NCBI RefSeq assembly: GCF_003119115.1
Contig: NZ_CP022363.1
Location: 62,001 to 126,000, forward strand
Direction: 5' to 3'
Length of the DNA stretch: 64,000 nucleotides
Source: Azospirillum sp. TSH58
GTDB taxonomy: Bacteria > Pseudomonadota > Alphaproteobacteria > Azospirillales > Azospirillaceae
The translations under genes were made by a program, and so were the position numbers. The notes beneath the pieces are model-generated. The model saw only the letters and a program-made list of their open reading frames with translations, did no database searches and was not told where the DNA came from. Positions 16,688-25,697 of the stretch are shown here, piece after piece. Each line of letters starts with the position of its first letter. Within the stretch, counting starts at the first letter, position 1.

Positions 16688-17224
16688 ATGAGCACGCAGC
16701 GCCGGGCGGGCGCCGAAGCCAAGCCGGCCGAAGCCAAGCCGGATGCCATCGATGCGGCGGAACTGGCCGAGTATCACGGGCTCGCCCGGCTGATCGAGCG
16801 GATGCACCGCCGGTTCCTCGACGTCGTGCGGGCCGGCCTGCTGCGGCAGGGGATCGACGACATCGGCCCGGTCCAGGCGCTGATGGTCATGCTGATCGGC
16901 GACGACGAGCCGTCGGTCCGCGACCTGATGGAGCGCGGCTATTACCTGGGGTCCAACGCCTCCTACAGCCTGAAGATCCTGGTGGAAGCCGGCTACATCG
17001 ACCGTGGCGCCAGCCAGCGCGACCGCCGCACGGCCCGCCTGCGCCTGACCGACAAGGGACGGACGCTGCGCGACGAGCTGTTCAAGCTGGAGCAGGTGCA
17101 GGCCGGCGCGCTGGTCCGCAACGAGGCGGAGGCGGCCGATCTCAAGGCCGCCTACCGCACCCTGCGCCGGCTCGACCGCATCTGGGGCGACATGGTCCGT
17201 TACGCCGGGCAGGGGCTTGATTGA
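16688..17224 (+). CDS. MarR-family regulator, LdtR-like
   Basis: 178 residues. The winged-helix region includes VQALMVMLIGDDEPSVRDLM, then RGYYLGSNASYSLKILVEAG and DRRTARLRLTDKG, the wing. The phrase RGYYLGSNxSYxLK is the one I associate with LdtR, the alphaproteobacterial MarR regulator linked to cell-wall L,D-transpeptidase and stress genes. The start has GGAG 9 bases upstream, which excludes a longer frame from 16607 overlapping galE. Being 14 bases downstream of galE, it is probably cotranscribed. Target genes cannot be read from the sequence. Confidence 0.85.
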   Translation: MSTQRRAGAEAKPAEAKPDAIDAAELAEYHGLARLIERMHRRFLDVVRAGLLRQGIDDIGPVQALMVMLIGDDEPSVRDLMERGYYLGSNASYSLKILVEAGYIDRGASQRDRRTARLRLTDKGRTLRDELFKLEQVQAGALVRNEAEAADLKAAYRTLRRLDRIWGDMVRYAGQGLD

Positions 17225-17287
17225 GGGACTCGATTGAGGAACTCGACTGAACCGCCTTACGCATCTTCCATCCGCAGGCATCCGCAC

Positions 17288-18466
17288 ATGACCGACTCAT
17301 CCCTCTCCATCCGCGACGTCGAGCGCCTGCTCGAATCCTCATCGGCGGAGGCCCGCATCGACACGATGCAGAAGCTGGCCGGCGATCTGGAGAAAGGCGG
17401 GCTGACCGACGCCGAACGGTCGCTGGCGCTGGAGGTCATGCACTGCTTCGCCGCTGACGCCCAGGTGGCGGTGCGCGAGGCCGTGGCCTGGCAGATCCGC
17501 AACAACGCCATGCTGACCGCGGAACTGGCCGAGCGGCTGGTGAAGGACGTGGCCCGCGTGGCCTTTCCGATCCTGCGCGACGCCGGGAGCCTCAGCGACG
17601 AGCTGCTGCTCGACGTGCTGGCCGACCCCGACGCCGGCAAGCACATGGCCGTCGCCAACCGCCACACCGTGTCGGCGCGGGTGGCCGGGGCGGTCGTCGA
17701 GACCGGCAACGTCGCGGTGGTGACCGCGCTGCTGCGCAACCCCGGCGCGGAGCTGGCGGAACCGGCGCTGCACCGGGCCTTGGACCGGTTCGGCCGGGTG
17801 CGCATGGTCAGCGAGGCGGCGGCGACCCGTCCCGGCCTGCCGCTGGCCGTGGTGGAGCGGCTGGTCGCCTTCGTCTCCGACGCGGTGCGCGCCACGCTGG
17901 CCCACAGCCATGGCCTGTCCAAGGATCTGGTGGACCGGCTGGCCAACCGCGGGCGCGAGTCGGCGACGCTGCGGCTGCTGCGTCCGGCGCTCCGCGGCAC
18001 GGAGGATGTGGAGGCGGTGGCCCGCTGGCTGCACGCCAACGGGCGCTTCACCGCGGCGCTGCTGTTCCGCGTGCTGTGCGCGGGCGACGTGGCGCTGTTC
18101 GCGGCGGGGCTGGGGGCGAAGGCCGGCATTCCGGCGGAGAACGCCCGCAAGCTGGCCTGGGACGACGGGGCGCTGGGGCTGCGGGCGGTGCTGAAAAAGG
18201 CGTCGGTCGCGCCGGTCCTGGTGCCGCCCTTCCAGGTGGCGATCGCCACGGCCAAGCGCATGGGCTACGAGGGCAGCGACAACCGCCGCAACGATTTCCA
18301 GGCGGAGGTCATGGCCGATCTGTTCGCCGCCCTGACCCCGACGAACGAGTGGGCGGTGGATGAGCTGCTGCTGCAACTGTTCGACGGCGCGTCGGACGAG
18401 GTGATCGACCGTGCGCTGGATCAGGCGGGCCTGCCCTTCGCGCCGGTGCGCGGGACGGGGACGTAA
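17288..18466 (+). CDS. DUF2336 domain-containing protein
   Basis: 392 residues, soluble and almost entirely helical. It opens with LSIRDVERLLESSSAEARID and continues with repeated short helices of the type VAVREAVAWQIRNNAML and LSDELLLDVLADPDA, a HEAT-like pattern typical of the alphaproteobacterial DUF2336 family. Function of the family is not established; members often accompany signalling genes. An in-frame TTG at 17234 would add 18 residues; ATG 17288 fits the family start better, though no strong ribosome site precedes it. It follows the MarR gene by 63 bases. Confidence 0.75.
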   Translation: MTDSSLSIRDVERLLESSSAEARIDTMQKLAGDLEKGGLTDAERSLALEVMHCFAADAQVAVREAVAWQIRNNAMLTAELAERLVKDVARVAFPILRDAGSLSDELLLDVLADPDAGKHMAVANRHTVSARVAGAVVETGNVAVVTALLRNPGAELAEPALHRALDRFGRVRMVSEAAATRPGLPLAVVERLVAFVSDAVRATLAHSHGLSKDLVDRLANRGRESATLRLLRPALRGTEDVEAVARWLHANGRFTAALLFRVLCAGDVALFAAGLGAKAGIPAENARKLAWDDGALGLRAVLKKASVAPVLVPPFQVAIATAKRMGYEGSDNRRNDFQAEVMADLFAALTPTNEWAVDELLLQLFDGASDEVIDRALDQAGLPFAPVRGTGT

Positions 18467-18487
18467 TTTGCGGATGGGGCGACGCTT

Positions 18488-18598
18488 GCCCCCTCCCTAA
18501 CCCTCCCCCGCTGGGCGGTGGAGGGAACTAATCTCCCTCTCCTGCGATAGCGGGGGAGGGAAGGGGCCCGCGGCGAAGCCGTGGGAAGGGTGGGGGCA
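18488..18598. repeat. palindromic intergenic repeat, copy 2
   Basis: Starts gccccctccctaaccctccc and ends gggaagggtgggggc, so the outer ends are inverted copies. Inner CCCTCCCCCGCT / AGCGGGGGAGGG arms form a second hairpin. It lies between the convergent DUF2336 and TetR genes and could also act as a terminator. Confidence 0.8.
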
Positions 18599-18605
18599 AC
18601 GCACA

Positions 18606-19169
18606 CTACACTTCCTCCGGCACCAGCACCTTCCCGCAAATATCCCGCGCCTTCTCAAAGCGGTCCGGCGCCGCGGAGCGCGCCAGCAGCCCTTCCCCGA
18701 AGATGAACGAGTAGAACAGGTACGCCCGCGCGAAGGCGTCGTCGGGGTCCAGCCCCAGGCCGGCGAACAGGTCCGACACGCAGCGCAGGCGCTCGCGGTC
18801 GACCTCGGCCACGATCTCGGACGCGCGGGGATCGCGGCGCGCCCAGTCGCGCATCGCCAGTTCGATGGCGATGCCGCGCGGGTTGCTGCTGCCGCCGTAC
18901 AGCGACAGCACGTAGCGCAGCCCCTCGGCGGGCGTGCGGCCGTCCAGCCGGGTCTGCGCCTTGATCGCCTCGATGCGGCCGGTCTTCCAGCCCTCCAGCA
19001 TCGCCTCCACCAGCTCCATCCGGTCGCGGAAGTGCCAGTAGAAGCTGCCCTTGGTCACCTTCAGCCGCTTGGCCAGAAGCTCGACCCGCACCTGCTCGAC
19101 GCCGCCTTCCGCCAGGGCGGAAAAGGCGGCGGACAACCAGGATTCACGGTTCAGCGTCTTCGCTTCCAT
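18606..19169 (-). CDS. TetR-family transcriptional regulator, predicted regulator of the liu operon
   Basis: 187 residues. The N-terminal helix-turn-helix is classic for TetR: WLSAAFSALAEGGVEQVRV, then LAKRLKVTKGSFYWHFRDR at about residues 35-53. The C-terminal domain is helical and should bind a ligand. ATG 19169 has GGAG 8 bases upstream. Just before it lies the dyad CCATACGGCAGCGTATCG (19187-19204), whose ATACG-N4-CGTAT core recurs twice ahead of isovaleryl-CoA dehydrogenase (36199-36236). I infer autoregulation plus control of leucine catabolism, with an acyl-CoA as the likely ligand. This logic is known for other TetR regulators of acyl-CoA pathways but is untested here. Confidence 0.88.
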   Translation of the reverse strand: MEAKTLNRESWLSAAFSALAEGGVEQVRVELLAKRLKVTKGSFYWHFRDRMELVEAMLEGWKTGRIEAIKAQTRLDGRTPAEGLRYVLSLYGGSSNPRGIAIELAMRDWARRDPRASEIVAEVDRERLRCVSDLFAGLGLDPDDAFARAYLFYSFIFGEGLLARSAAPDRFEKARDICGKVLVPEEV

Positions 19170-19186
19170 CGGTAACACTCCGGAGA

Positions 19187-19204
19187 CCATACGGCAGCGT
19201 ATCG
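19187..19204. promoter_or_regulatory. predicted TetR operator, autoregulatory copy
   Basis: CCATACGGCAGCGTATCG contains the perfect inverted repeat ATACG-GCAG-CGTAT and lies 18 bases upstream of the TetR start. The same core occurs at 36199-36216 and 36219-36236. Confidence 0.6.
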
Positions 19205-19293
19205 AGTCGCCGTTGGCCTGTCCACAATCCGCCGGGTGGAAAAAGCGCTGAACCTTATACGGATTTGACCGGAGAGGGGAAGACGGGCGCGCC

Positions 19294-20865
19294 TCAGCGC
19301 GCCTTTGCCGCGGTGAACAGGTCCTTGTGGGCGTCGCGCAGCAGGTTCTTCTGCACCTTGCCCATCGCGTTGCGCGGCAGCTCGTCCATGAAGAAGACGC
19401 GCTTGGGCACCTTGAAGTTGGCGAGCTGCTCCTTGCAGACGGCGATCACCGCCGCCTCGTCCGGAATGGTGGCGCCTGGTTTGCGCAGCACGACGGCGGT
19501 CACCGCCTCGCCGAAGTCGGGGTGCGGTACGCCGACCACCGCCGATTCGACCACGCCGTCGATGCCGTCGATGACCGTCTCGACCTCCTTCGGATAGACG
19601 TTGAAGCCGCCGGAGATGATGAGGTCCTTGGCCCGCCCGACGATGTGCACATAGCCGCGCCCGTCCACCTTGCCGACGTCGCCGGTGATGAAGAAGCCGT
19701 CCGGCTTGATTTCCTGCTTCGTCTTCTCGGGCATCCGCCAGTAGCCGGAGAAGACGTTCGGCCCGGCCACCTCGATGATGCCGATCTCGTCGGTGCCGAG
19801 GCTGGCGCCGGTCTCCGGGTCGACGACGCGCACGGAGACCTCCGGCAGCGGGAAGCCGACGGTGCCGGGGATGCGGTCGCCGTCCAGCGGGTTGGAGGTC
19901 AGCATGCCGGTCTCCGTCATGCCGTAGCGCTCCAGGATCGCGTGGCCGGTGCGGGCGGAGAACTCCTTGTGCGTGTCGGCCAGCAGCGGCGCCGAGCCGG
20001 AGACGAACAGCCGCATGTGCGCCGTCGCCTCCCGCGTCAGGCCGGGATGGGCGAGCAGGCGGGTGTAGAAGGTCGGCACGCCCATCATCACCGTGGCGCG
20101 CGGCAGCAGCCCCATCACCTGATCGGCGTCGAACTTCGGCAGGAACAGCATGGCGGAGCCGTTCAGCAGCACGCAGTTGGTCGCCACGAACAGGCCGTGC
20201 GTGTGGAAGATCGGCAGGGCGTGCAGCAGCACGTCGTCCGGCTGGAAGCCCCAGTATTTGTGCAGCGTCAGCGCGTTGGAACCGAGGTTGCGGTGGCTCA
20301 TCATCGCGCCCTTCGACCGCCCGGTGGTGCCGGACGTGTAGAGGATCGCGGCGAGGTCGTCGGCGTCGGCCGGGACGGTCGCGAAGTCCGTGCCCTTGGC
20401 GGCGGCCATCTCCGGCAGAGTGCCCTCGCCGTGGGTGCCGAGGGTGAGCAGGTGGGCGACCTTGGCCTTGTCGGCGACCTCGCGCAGCGCGTCCGCGGAT
20501 TCGGGGCGGGCGACGAAGACGTGGGGCTCGGCATCGGTCAGGAAATACTCGACCTCCGCCTTTGTATAGGCCGGGTTCAGCGGCAGGAAGACGCCGCCCG
20601 CCCGCACGGTGGCGAGGTAGAGGATGATGTTCTCGACCGACTTCTCCACCTGCACGGCGACCCGGTCGCCCTTCTTCAGGCCGAGGTCGGCGAGCAGGTT
20701 GGCGTAGCGCCCGGTCAGGGCTTCGAGGTCGCCGTAGGTGACGGTGCGGGCGTTGGCGGTGCCGGGCTCGGTCTCGGCGAAGGGGCGGCTGCGGTCCGCC
20801 GGAAAGCGGGAACGGAACAGCTCGAACAGATTGCCACCCACCAGATTGCCACCCACGTCGGACAT
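19294..20865 (-). CDS. matB: malonyl-CoA synthetase (acyl-adenylate-forming)
   Basis: 523 residues. The P-loop ILYTSGTTGRSKGAMMSH, the A5 motif ERYGMTETGMLTSNPLDGDR, the A7 motif FFITGDVGKVDGRGYV and the C-terminal Lys motif LPRNAMGKVQK are all intact. The phrase TSNPxDGDRxPGTVGFPLP is characteristic of MatB among AMP-binding enzymes. It converts malonate (and often methylmalonate), ATP and CoA to the CoA ester. ATG 20865 has GGAGGG 7 bases upstream; a frame to 20913 is less likely. It follows matR on the same strand with 91 bases between, including a TGTATAC element. No malonyl-CoA decarboxylase is present here. The duplicated VGGNL near residues 4-10 reflects a short DNA repeat. Confidence 0.88.
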   Translation of the reverse strand: MSDVGGNLVGGNLFELFRSRFPADRSRPFAETEPGTANARTVTYGDLEALTGRYANLLADLGLKKGDRVAVQVEKSVENIILYLATVRAGGVFLPLNPAYTKAEVEYFLTDAEPHVFVARPESADALREVADKAKVAHLLTLGTHGEGTLPEMAAAKGTDFATVPADADDLAAILYTSGTTGRSKGAMMSHRNLGSNALTLHKYWGFQPDDVLLHALPIFHTHGLFVATNCVLLNGSAMLFLPKFDADQVMGLLPRATVMMGVPTFYTRLLAHPGLTREATAHMRLFVSGSAPLLADTHKEFSARTGHAILERYGMTETGMLTSNPLDGDRIPGTVGFPLPEVSVRVVDPETGASLGTDEIGIIEVAGPNVFSGYWRMPEKTKQEIKPDGFFITGDVGKVDGRGYVHIVGRAKDLIISGGFNVYPKEVETVIDGIDGVVESAVVGVPHPDFGEAVTAVVLRKPGATIPDEAAVIAVCKEQLANFKVPKRVFFMDELPRNAMGKVQKNLLRDAHKDLFTAAKAR

Positions 20866-20935
20866 CGTCTTTCCCTCCATGCACCCGGTGATCCGGTGTC
20901 CAGGGTTTAGCACAGGCGCATGCCGTGGACCACAT

Positions 20936-20949
20936 CTTTGTATACGGAA
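20936..20949. promoter_or_regulatory. predicted MatR site upstream of matB
   Basis: CTTTGTATACGGAA centres on the palindrome GTATAC (20940-20945) in the matR-matB gap. It resembles the fuller site at 21700-21712 and could give matB its own regulated promoter. Confidence 0.45.
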
Positions 20950-20956
20950 TGGCCGT

Positions 20957-21652
20957 CTATTGTATTTCGCTTCCGCCCATGATGGACACGAACTCGGTGA
21001 AGATGTCGATCTGGATGGTCACGTGGCGCCGCATGGCGGCGTAGGCGGCCTCAGGATCGCCGGCCAGGATCGCCTCGACCACGTCGTCATGCTCCGTGAA
21101 GCTGTCCTTGACGCGGTAGGGGTGGTTGAGCTGGTAGCGGCGGTAGGGGGCCAGCCGGGCGAACAGGCCGCGCGCGATCTCCTGCAGCGGCTCGTTGTGG
21201 CTGCCCGCCTGGACGGCCTCGTGGAAGGAGCGGTTGACCGCGTAATAGGCGTCCAGCTCCCGCGCCTCCATATGTGCCTTCGAGGTGTCGTGCAGGCGCT
21301 TCAGGGCCTGCTTCTCCTCCTCCGACATGCGGCGGGCGGCGAAGCGGGCGCACAACCCCTCGATTTCCGACATCACCTCGAACATCTGCACCATGCGGTG
21401 CAGCTTCAGCGGGGCGACCACCGCCCCCTGGCGCGGCTGCTTCTCCACCAGCCCGGCATGGACGAGCTGGAGGATCGCCTCGCGGATCGGGGTGCGGGAG
21501 ATGTTGAAGCGCTGGGCGAGGCTTTCCTCGTCCAGCCGCGTTCCGGGGCGCAGGCGGCCCAGGAAGATGTCCTCCTCGATGGCGAGCCGCACCTCGTCGG
21601 CGCGGGTGGCGCCCTTGTCTGCGGCCTTGCTGGCGGCAATCCGGTCGCTCAT
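20957..21652 (-). CDS. matR: GntR-family regulator (FadR/FCD subfamily), MatR-like
   Basis: 231 residues. The N-terminal winged helix shows EDIFLGRLRPGTRLDEESLA then RFNISRTPIREAILQLVHAGLV, the GntR recognition region. The C-terminal FCD domain has the metal or ligand His/Asp pattern in YYAVNRSFHEAVQ and TEHDDVVEAIL. Position directly upstream of matB, with TGTATACA ahead of both, matches the MatR malonate regulator of rhizobia, whose reported operator is close to TCTTGTA/TACACGA (from memory). ATG 21652 is preferred over a longer frame to 21748 because the extra residues are low in quality and would cover the operator. Confidence 0.82.
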   Translation of the reverse strand: MSDRIAASKAADKGATRADEVRLAIEEDIFLGRLRPGTRLDEESLAQRFNISRTPIREAILQLVHAGLVEKQPRQGAVVAPLKLHRMVQMFEVMSEIEGLCARFAARRMSEEEKQALKRLHDTSKAHMEARELDAYYAVNRSFHEAVQAGSHNEPLQEIARGLFARLAPYRRYQLNHPYRVKDSFTEHDDVVEAILAGDPEAAYAAMRRHVTIQIDIFTEFVSIMGGSEIQ

Positions 21653-21699
21653 CCCGAGCGTGTCCCCTTCGTCGTCCGCGGCCTTCCGCCGCTCCCGTC

Positions 21700-21712
21700 T
21701 CTGTATACAAGA
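21700..21712. promoter_or_regulatory. predicted MatR operator
   Basis: TCTGTATACAAGA holds the perfect 8-base palindrome TGTATACA (21702-21709). It lies between matR (minus) and the valine-catabolic acyl-CoA dehydrogenase (plus), so one site could serve both directions. Confidence 0.55.
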
Positions 21713-21813
21713 GATGGACAGCGCGTATCCAGCATGATAGTCCTTCACCCCAACAATGAGAACCGGAGATCCGTCTTGGACTCCGGGCCACTGCGGTTCT
21801 GGGGAGGATGCGC

Positions 21814-22953
21814 ATGGATTTTGCGCTTTCGGAGGAGCAGCAGGCGTTCCGCGACACGGCGCGCGATTTCGCGCAGCAGGAAATGGCGCCGAACGCCGCG
21901 CACTGGGATGAGAACAGCGTCTTTCCCGTCGACACCCTGCGGCAGGCCGCGGCGCTCGGCTTCGCCGGGATCTATGTGGGGGAGGAGTTCGGCGGCTCCG
22001 GACTCGGGCGGCTGGACGCGGCGCTGATCTTCGAGGAATTGTCGGCGGCCTGCCCGTCCACGGCGGCCTACATCTCCATCCACAACATGGCCTCCTGGAT
22101 GATCGACCGCTTCGGCAATCCGGAGCAGCGTGAGCGCTTCCTGCCCAAGCTGACGACCATGGAGCATTTCGCCAGCTACTGCCTGACCGAGCCGGGGGCG
22201 GGGTCCGACGCGGCCTCGCTGCGCACGCGGGCGGAGCGGGACGGCGACCACTATGTGCTGAACGGGTCGAAGGCCTTCATCTCCGGCGGCGGCACGTCGG
22301 ACGTCTATGTCTGCATGGTCCGCACCGGCGAGCCCGGCCCCAAGGGCATCTCCTGCATTGTGGTGGAGAAGGGTACGCCCGGCCTGTCCTTCGGCAAGCA
22401 GGAGCACAAGCTGGGTTGGAAAAGCCAGCCGACCTCGGCGGTCATTTTCGAGAACTGCCGGGTCCCCGTCGCCAACCGCATCGGCGAGGAGGGGGAGGGC
22501 TTCCGCATCGCCATGAAGGGGCTGGACGGCGGGCGTCTGAACATCGCCGCCTGCTCGGTCGGCGGGGCGCGCTTCTGCCTGGAGCAGGCCATCGCCTACA
22601 CCACGGAGCGCAAGCAGTTTGGCAAGCCGCTGAACGCCTTCCAGGCCCTGCAATTCAAGCTGGCCGACATGGCGACGGAACTGGACGCCGCCCGGCTGAT
22701 GCTGCACCGCGCCGCCGCCAGCCTCGACGCCGGCTCGCCGGAGGCGACCGCCCATTGCGCCATGGCCAAGCGCTTCGCCACCGACGCGGGATTCGAGGTG
22801 GTGAACGAGGCGCTGCAGCTTCACGGCGGCTATGGCTACATCAAGGAGTACCCGATCGAGCGGATTTTCCGCGACCTGCGGGTTCACCAGATTCTCGAAG
22901 GCACCAACGAAATCATGCGCGTCATCATCGCCCGCCACCTGACCGGCGGCTGA
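21814..22953 (+). CDS. isobutyryl-CoA dehydrogenase-like acyl-CoA dehydrogenase
   Basis: 379 residues. It has the acyl-CoA dehydrogenase signatures [17 protein letters not shown] (FAD and substrate loop), [12 protein letters not shown], and [24 protein letters not shown]. The catalytic base is E362 in ILEGTNEIM. Adjacent mmsB points to valine breakdown, so isobutyryl-CoA to methacrylyl-CoA is the likely reaction. Electrons would go to ETF and then to the ETF-QO encoded at 46226-47887. Two ATGs are six bases apart; 21814 is chosen because GGAGG then sits 6 bases upstream, whereas it would abut the ATG at 21808. Confidence 0.87.
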   Translation: MDFALSEEQQAFRDTARDFAQQEMAPNAAHWDENSVFPVDTLRQAAALGFAGIYVGEEFGGSGLGRLDAALIFEELSAACPSTAAYISIHNMASWMIDRFGNPEQRERFLPKLTTMEHFASYCLTEPGAGSDAASLRTRAERDGDHYVLNGSKAFISGGGTSDVYVCMVRTGEPGPKGISCIVVEKGTPGLSFGKQEHKLGWKSQPTSAVIFENCRVPVANRIGEEGEGFRIAMKGLDGGRLNIAACSVGGARFCLEQAIAYTTERKQFGKPLNAFQALQFKLADMATELDAARLMLHRAAASLDAGSPEATAHCAMAKRFATDAGFEVVNEALQLHGGYGYIKEYPIERIFRDLRVHQILEGTNEIMRVIIARHLTGG

Positions 22954-22998
22954 CGGCAGCACAACAAACAGCGTCACAATAAGACGAGGGGAAACGCT

Positions 22999-23889
22999 AT
23001 GGCGACGATCGCCTTTATCGGGCTGGGCAACATGGGTGCGCCGATGATGCGCAACCTGCTGAAGGCCGGCCACACCGTCCTGGCCTTCGACCTGTCGGAA
23101 GCCGCCTGCACCGCCGCGCGCGACGCCGGCGCCACCATCGCCGCCGGCCCCGGCGCGGCGGCGGGGGAGGCCGAAGTCGTGGTGACCATGCTGCCCGCCG
23201 GCAAGCATGTGCGCGAGGTCTACACGGCGCCGGACGGCATCATCGCCAACGCGAAGCCGGGCAGCCTGTTCATCGACAGCTCCACCGTGGACGTGGACAG
23301 CGCCCGCGCCGTCGCTGCGGCGGCGGAGGCGGCGGGCCACGCCATGGTGGACGCGCCGGTGTCCGGCGGCGTCGGCGGGGCGGATGCGGCGACGCTGACC
23401 TTCATGGTCGGCGGCAGCGACACCGCCTTCCGCCGCGCCGAGCCGATCCTGTCGGCGATGGGCAAGGCCATCGTGCACACCGGCGGGCCGGGCAACGGCC
23501 AAGCGGCGAAGATCTGCAACAACATGATCCTCGGCATCTCGATGCTCGGCGTGTCGGAGGCCTTCGCGCTCGCCGAGAAGCTGGGTCTGGAGTCGCAGAA
23601 GCTGTTCGACGTGGCGTCGAAGTCGTCGGGCCAGTGCTGGTCGCTGACCAGCTATTGCCCGGTGCCGGGCCCGGTCCCGACCTCGCCGGCCAACCGCGAC
23701 TACCAGCCGGGCTTCGCCGCGGCGCTGATGCTGAAGGACCTGAAGCTGGCGGTGGAGGCCGGGCAGAGCACCGGCAGCCCGCTGCCGCTGGGCGGCGAGG
23801 CGGCGCAGATGTACGCGCTGTTCTGCAACGCCGGTTTCGGGGGGAAGGACTTCTCCGGCATCGTCAATCTGCTGCGCGGGAAGGACTGA
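22999..23889 (+). CDS. mmsB: 3-hydroxyisobutyrate dehydrogenase
   Basis: 296 residues, the family norm. The NAD-binding motif is IAFIGLGNMGAPMMRNL at residues 4-20. The substrate signature DAPVSGGVGGA and the catalytic lysine K171 in GQAAKICNNM are present. It oxidises 3-hydroxyisobutyrate to methylmalonate semialdehyde in valine catabolism. It lies 45 bases after the acyl-CoA dehydrogenase and ends just before a palindromic repeat. No methylmalonate-semialdehyde dehydrogenase is adjacent; the aldehyde dehydrogenase at 34643-36136 belongs to a different operon. Confidence 0.93.
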   Translation: MATIAFIGLGNMGAPMMRNLLKAGHTVLAFDLSEAACTAARDAGATIAAGPGAAAGEAEVVVTMLPAGKHVREVYTAPDGIIANAKPGSLFIDSSTVDVDSARAVAAAAEAAGHAMVDAPVSGGVGGADAATLTFMVGGSDTAFRRAEPILSAMGKAIVHTGGPGNGQAAKICNNMILGISMLGVSEAFALAEKLGLESQKLFDVASKSSGQCWSLTSYCPVPGPVPTSPANRDYQPGFAAALMLKDLKLAVEAGQSTGSPLPLGGEAAQMYALFCNAGFGGKDFSGIVNLLRGKD

Positions 23890-23902
23890 GGGGGCGACGT
23901 CT

Positions 23903-24004
23903 GCCCCCCACCCCGGCCCTCCCCCGCTGGGCGGGGGAGGGAGATTCTCGCGAAGCGGTGGCAGTCCCCTCCCCCGCCCAGCGGGGGAGGGTTAGGGTGG
24001 GGGC
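23903..24004. repeat. palindromic intergenic repeat, copy 3
   Basis: Outer arms gccccccacc and agggtgggggc, inner arms CCCTCCCCCGCTGGGCGGGGGAGGG and its near-inverse. It lies between the convergent mmsB and the IclR-synthetase fusion and may end both transcripts. It begins 14 bases beyond the point where the fusion protein lacks the usual synthetase C-terminal domain. Confidence 0.8.
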
Positions 24005-24017
24005 GAAGCAACCGCCC

Positions 24018-25697
24018 TCAATCCGCCTGCTGCATGACGATGGCGTCGGATGCCCGGCCGCGGAAATGGATGTTGCCGTCGCCATCCAGGAACGCCCAAT
24101 CGCCGGTCAGGTAATAGCGGCGGCCATGGCGGAAGCGGGCGGCGGTGCGCCCCGGATCGTTGGCGTAGGCGTCGAACCAGAAGAGCGGCGAGGACTCCAC
24201 GTCGATGGCGATCTCGCCCGCGCCGCCGACCGGCGCCTCGCGGCCCTGCGGGTCGAGGATCACCACCCGGAAGCCCGGCATGGGCCGACCCAGCGAGGAA
24301 TCGGCGGTGCGGTCGGCGTGGCCGGGGTCGTAGCGGTTCATCATGAAGATGCCGGTCTCGCGCTGCCCGTACTGGTCGAGCAGGGGGACGCTGACCACCC
24401 GGTTGGCCCAGCCGATCAGCTCCGGCGGCAGCGGTTCGCCGACCACCGACAGGATGCGCAGCGCCAGCTTGTGCGGGCCGCCCTCCGGGTCGGCGCTGTG
24501 CCAGGCGCGGATCTGCGAGGGCGCGCAGGTCAGGTTGGTGACGCCGAACTTCGTCAGCATCCGGTAGCCCTGCCGCACGTCGTAGGGGCCGTCGCAGAAG
24601 ATCGTGGTGCGCCCCAGAAGCAGCGGCCCGACCAGCCCGTAATAGGCGCCGTAGGCCCAGCCGGGGTCGGCCATGTTCCAATAGATGTCGTCGTCGCGCA
24701 GGTCGAGGCCGATGCGCATGTACTGCTCGATCCCCGCCAGCGCCATGACGGGCAGGGAGACACCGAGCGGCTTCGGCTCCGCCTCGGAGGTGTAGATCAG
24801 CGCGAAGGCGTCGCGGTCGGCGTAGCGGGCGATGTCGCCCAGGGGAGCGGACTCATGAAGCGCCGACCAGAAGGGCACCGCGTCGGCGCCGGGACCGAAG
24901 GCCTCGTCGCCCTCCACCATCACCACGGGGCGGCTGTTGTCGCGCGGAATCTTGCGGCGCAGGAAGCCGGTGGTGACGATCGCCCGCGCCTCGCTGTCGG
25001 CCAGCCGGTAAGCGACCGCCGCCGCGGAATAGGTGGTGAAGAGCGGCATGTAGACGCCGCCGAGCCGCCAGATCGCCAGCGCGGCGATCAGCAGCTCCGC
25101 CCCCTTGGGCAGCAGCACCGCCACCCGGTCGCCGCGCCCGACGCCGAGGCCGCGCAGCACCGCGGCGAAGCGCGCCGAATCGCGGGCCAGCCGGGCGAAG
25201 CTCAGCTCCGTCGTCTGCCCGGCCACACTCTCGTGCAGCAGGGCGGCGCGGGCGCCGTCGGCGCGGGCGTGGCGGTCGCACAGCAGGTCGGCCAGCGGGA
25301 TCGCCTCGCCCTGGTAGTCCGGGCGCAGGAAGGCGGTGGGCTGCACGGTGGCGGGGCCGGGCGCCGCCGCGCCTTCGCTGTCGCCGTCGCCTTCCGGGCG
25401 GTGGCGGGCGGCGGCGATGCGGCCCAGCGAATCCAGTTCCGGCCCCAGATGGTAGCGGCGGCTGCGCGGGTCCTGGTCGATGAAGCGCTCCCGCGCCAGC
25501 GCGGTCAGCAGCCGGTGCGCGGTCGCCTTTGACAGGGCGGTGTCGCTCATCAGATCGGCCAGACGCGCGCCGTCGGCCCCGTGGGAGGCGACGGCGCGCA
25601 GCAGGGCCAGCGCGCGCTCCAGGCTTTGCGTGCCGCCGGACGCTCCGGCGGGGGCGGTTTCGGTGTCGGAATCGGGCCGGGTCATGATGGGGTCCAT
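24018..25697 (-). CDS. IclR-type DNA-binding domain fused to a degenerate acyl-CoA synthetase domain
   Basis: 559 residues in one frame. Residues about 24-95 are an IclR winged helix: LERALALLRAVASHG, LADLMSDTALSKATAHRLLTAL, then the wing RERFIDQDPRSRRYHLGPEL. The usual IclR effector domain is replaced, after a short linker, by an AMP-binding synthetase N-domain (LGVGRGDRVAVLLPKGAELL, WNMADPGWAYGAYYGLVGPL). The synthetase part looks catalytically dead: the TSGTTG P-loop is replaced by TSEAEP, YGQTE reads YGQRE, and the protein stops right after the hinge GRASDAI, so the C-terminal domain with the A10 lysine is missing. I infer a regulator whose sensor is a former synthetase. ATG 25697 has GAAGG 8 bases upstream; ATGs at 25736 and 25685 are alternatives. 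It is divergent from the importer operon, with candidate operators at 25691-25707 and 25807-25823. Confidence 0.8.
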   Translation of the reverse strand: MDPIMTRPDSDTETAPAGASGGTQSLERALALLRAVASHGADGARLADLMSDTALSKATAHRLLTALARERFIDQDPRSRRYHLGPELDSLGRIAAARHRPEGDGDSEGAAAPGPATVQPTAFLRPDYQGEAIPLADLLCDRHARADGARAALLHESVAGQTTELSFARLARDSARFAAVLRGLGVGRGDRVAVLLPKGAELLIAALAIWRLGGVYMPLFTTYSAAAVAYRLADSEARAIVTTGFLRRKIPRDNSRPVVMVEGDEAFGPGADAVPFWSALHESAPLGDIARYADRDAFALIYTSEAEPKPLGVSLPVMALAGIEQYMRIGLDLRDDDIYWNMADPGWAYGAYYGLVGPLLLGRTTIFCDGPYDVRQGYRMLTKFGVTNLTCAPSQIRAWHSADPEGGPHKLALRILSVVGEPLPPELIGWANRVVSVPLLDQYGQRETGIFMMNRYDPGHADRTADSSLGRPMPGFRVVILDPQGREAPVGGAGEIAIDVESSPLFWFDAYANDPGRTAARFRHGRRYYLTGDWAFLDGDGNIHFRGRASDAIVMQQAD

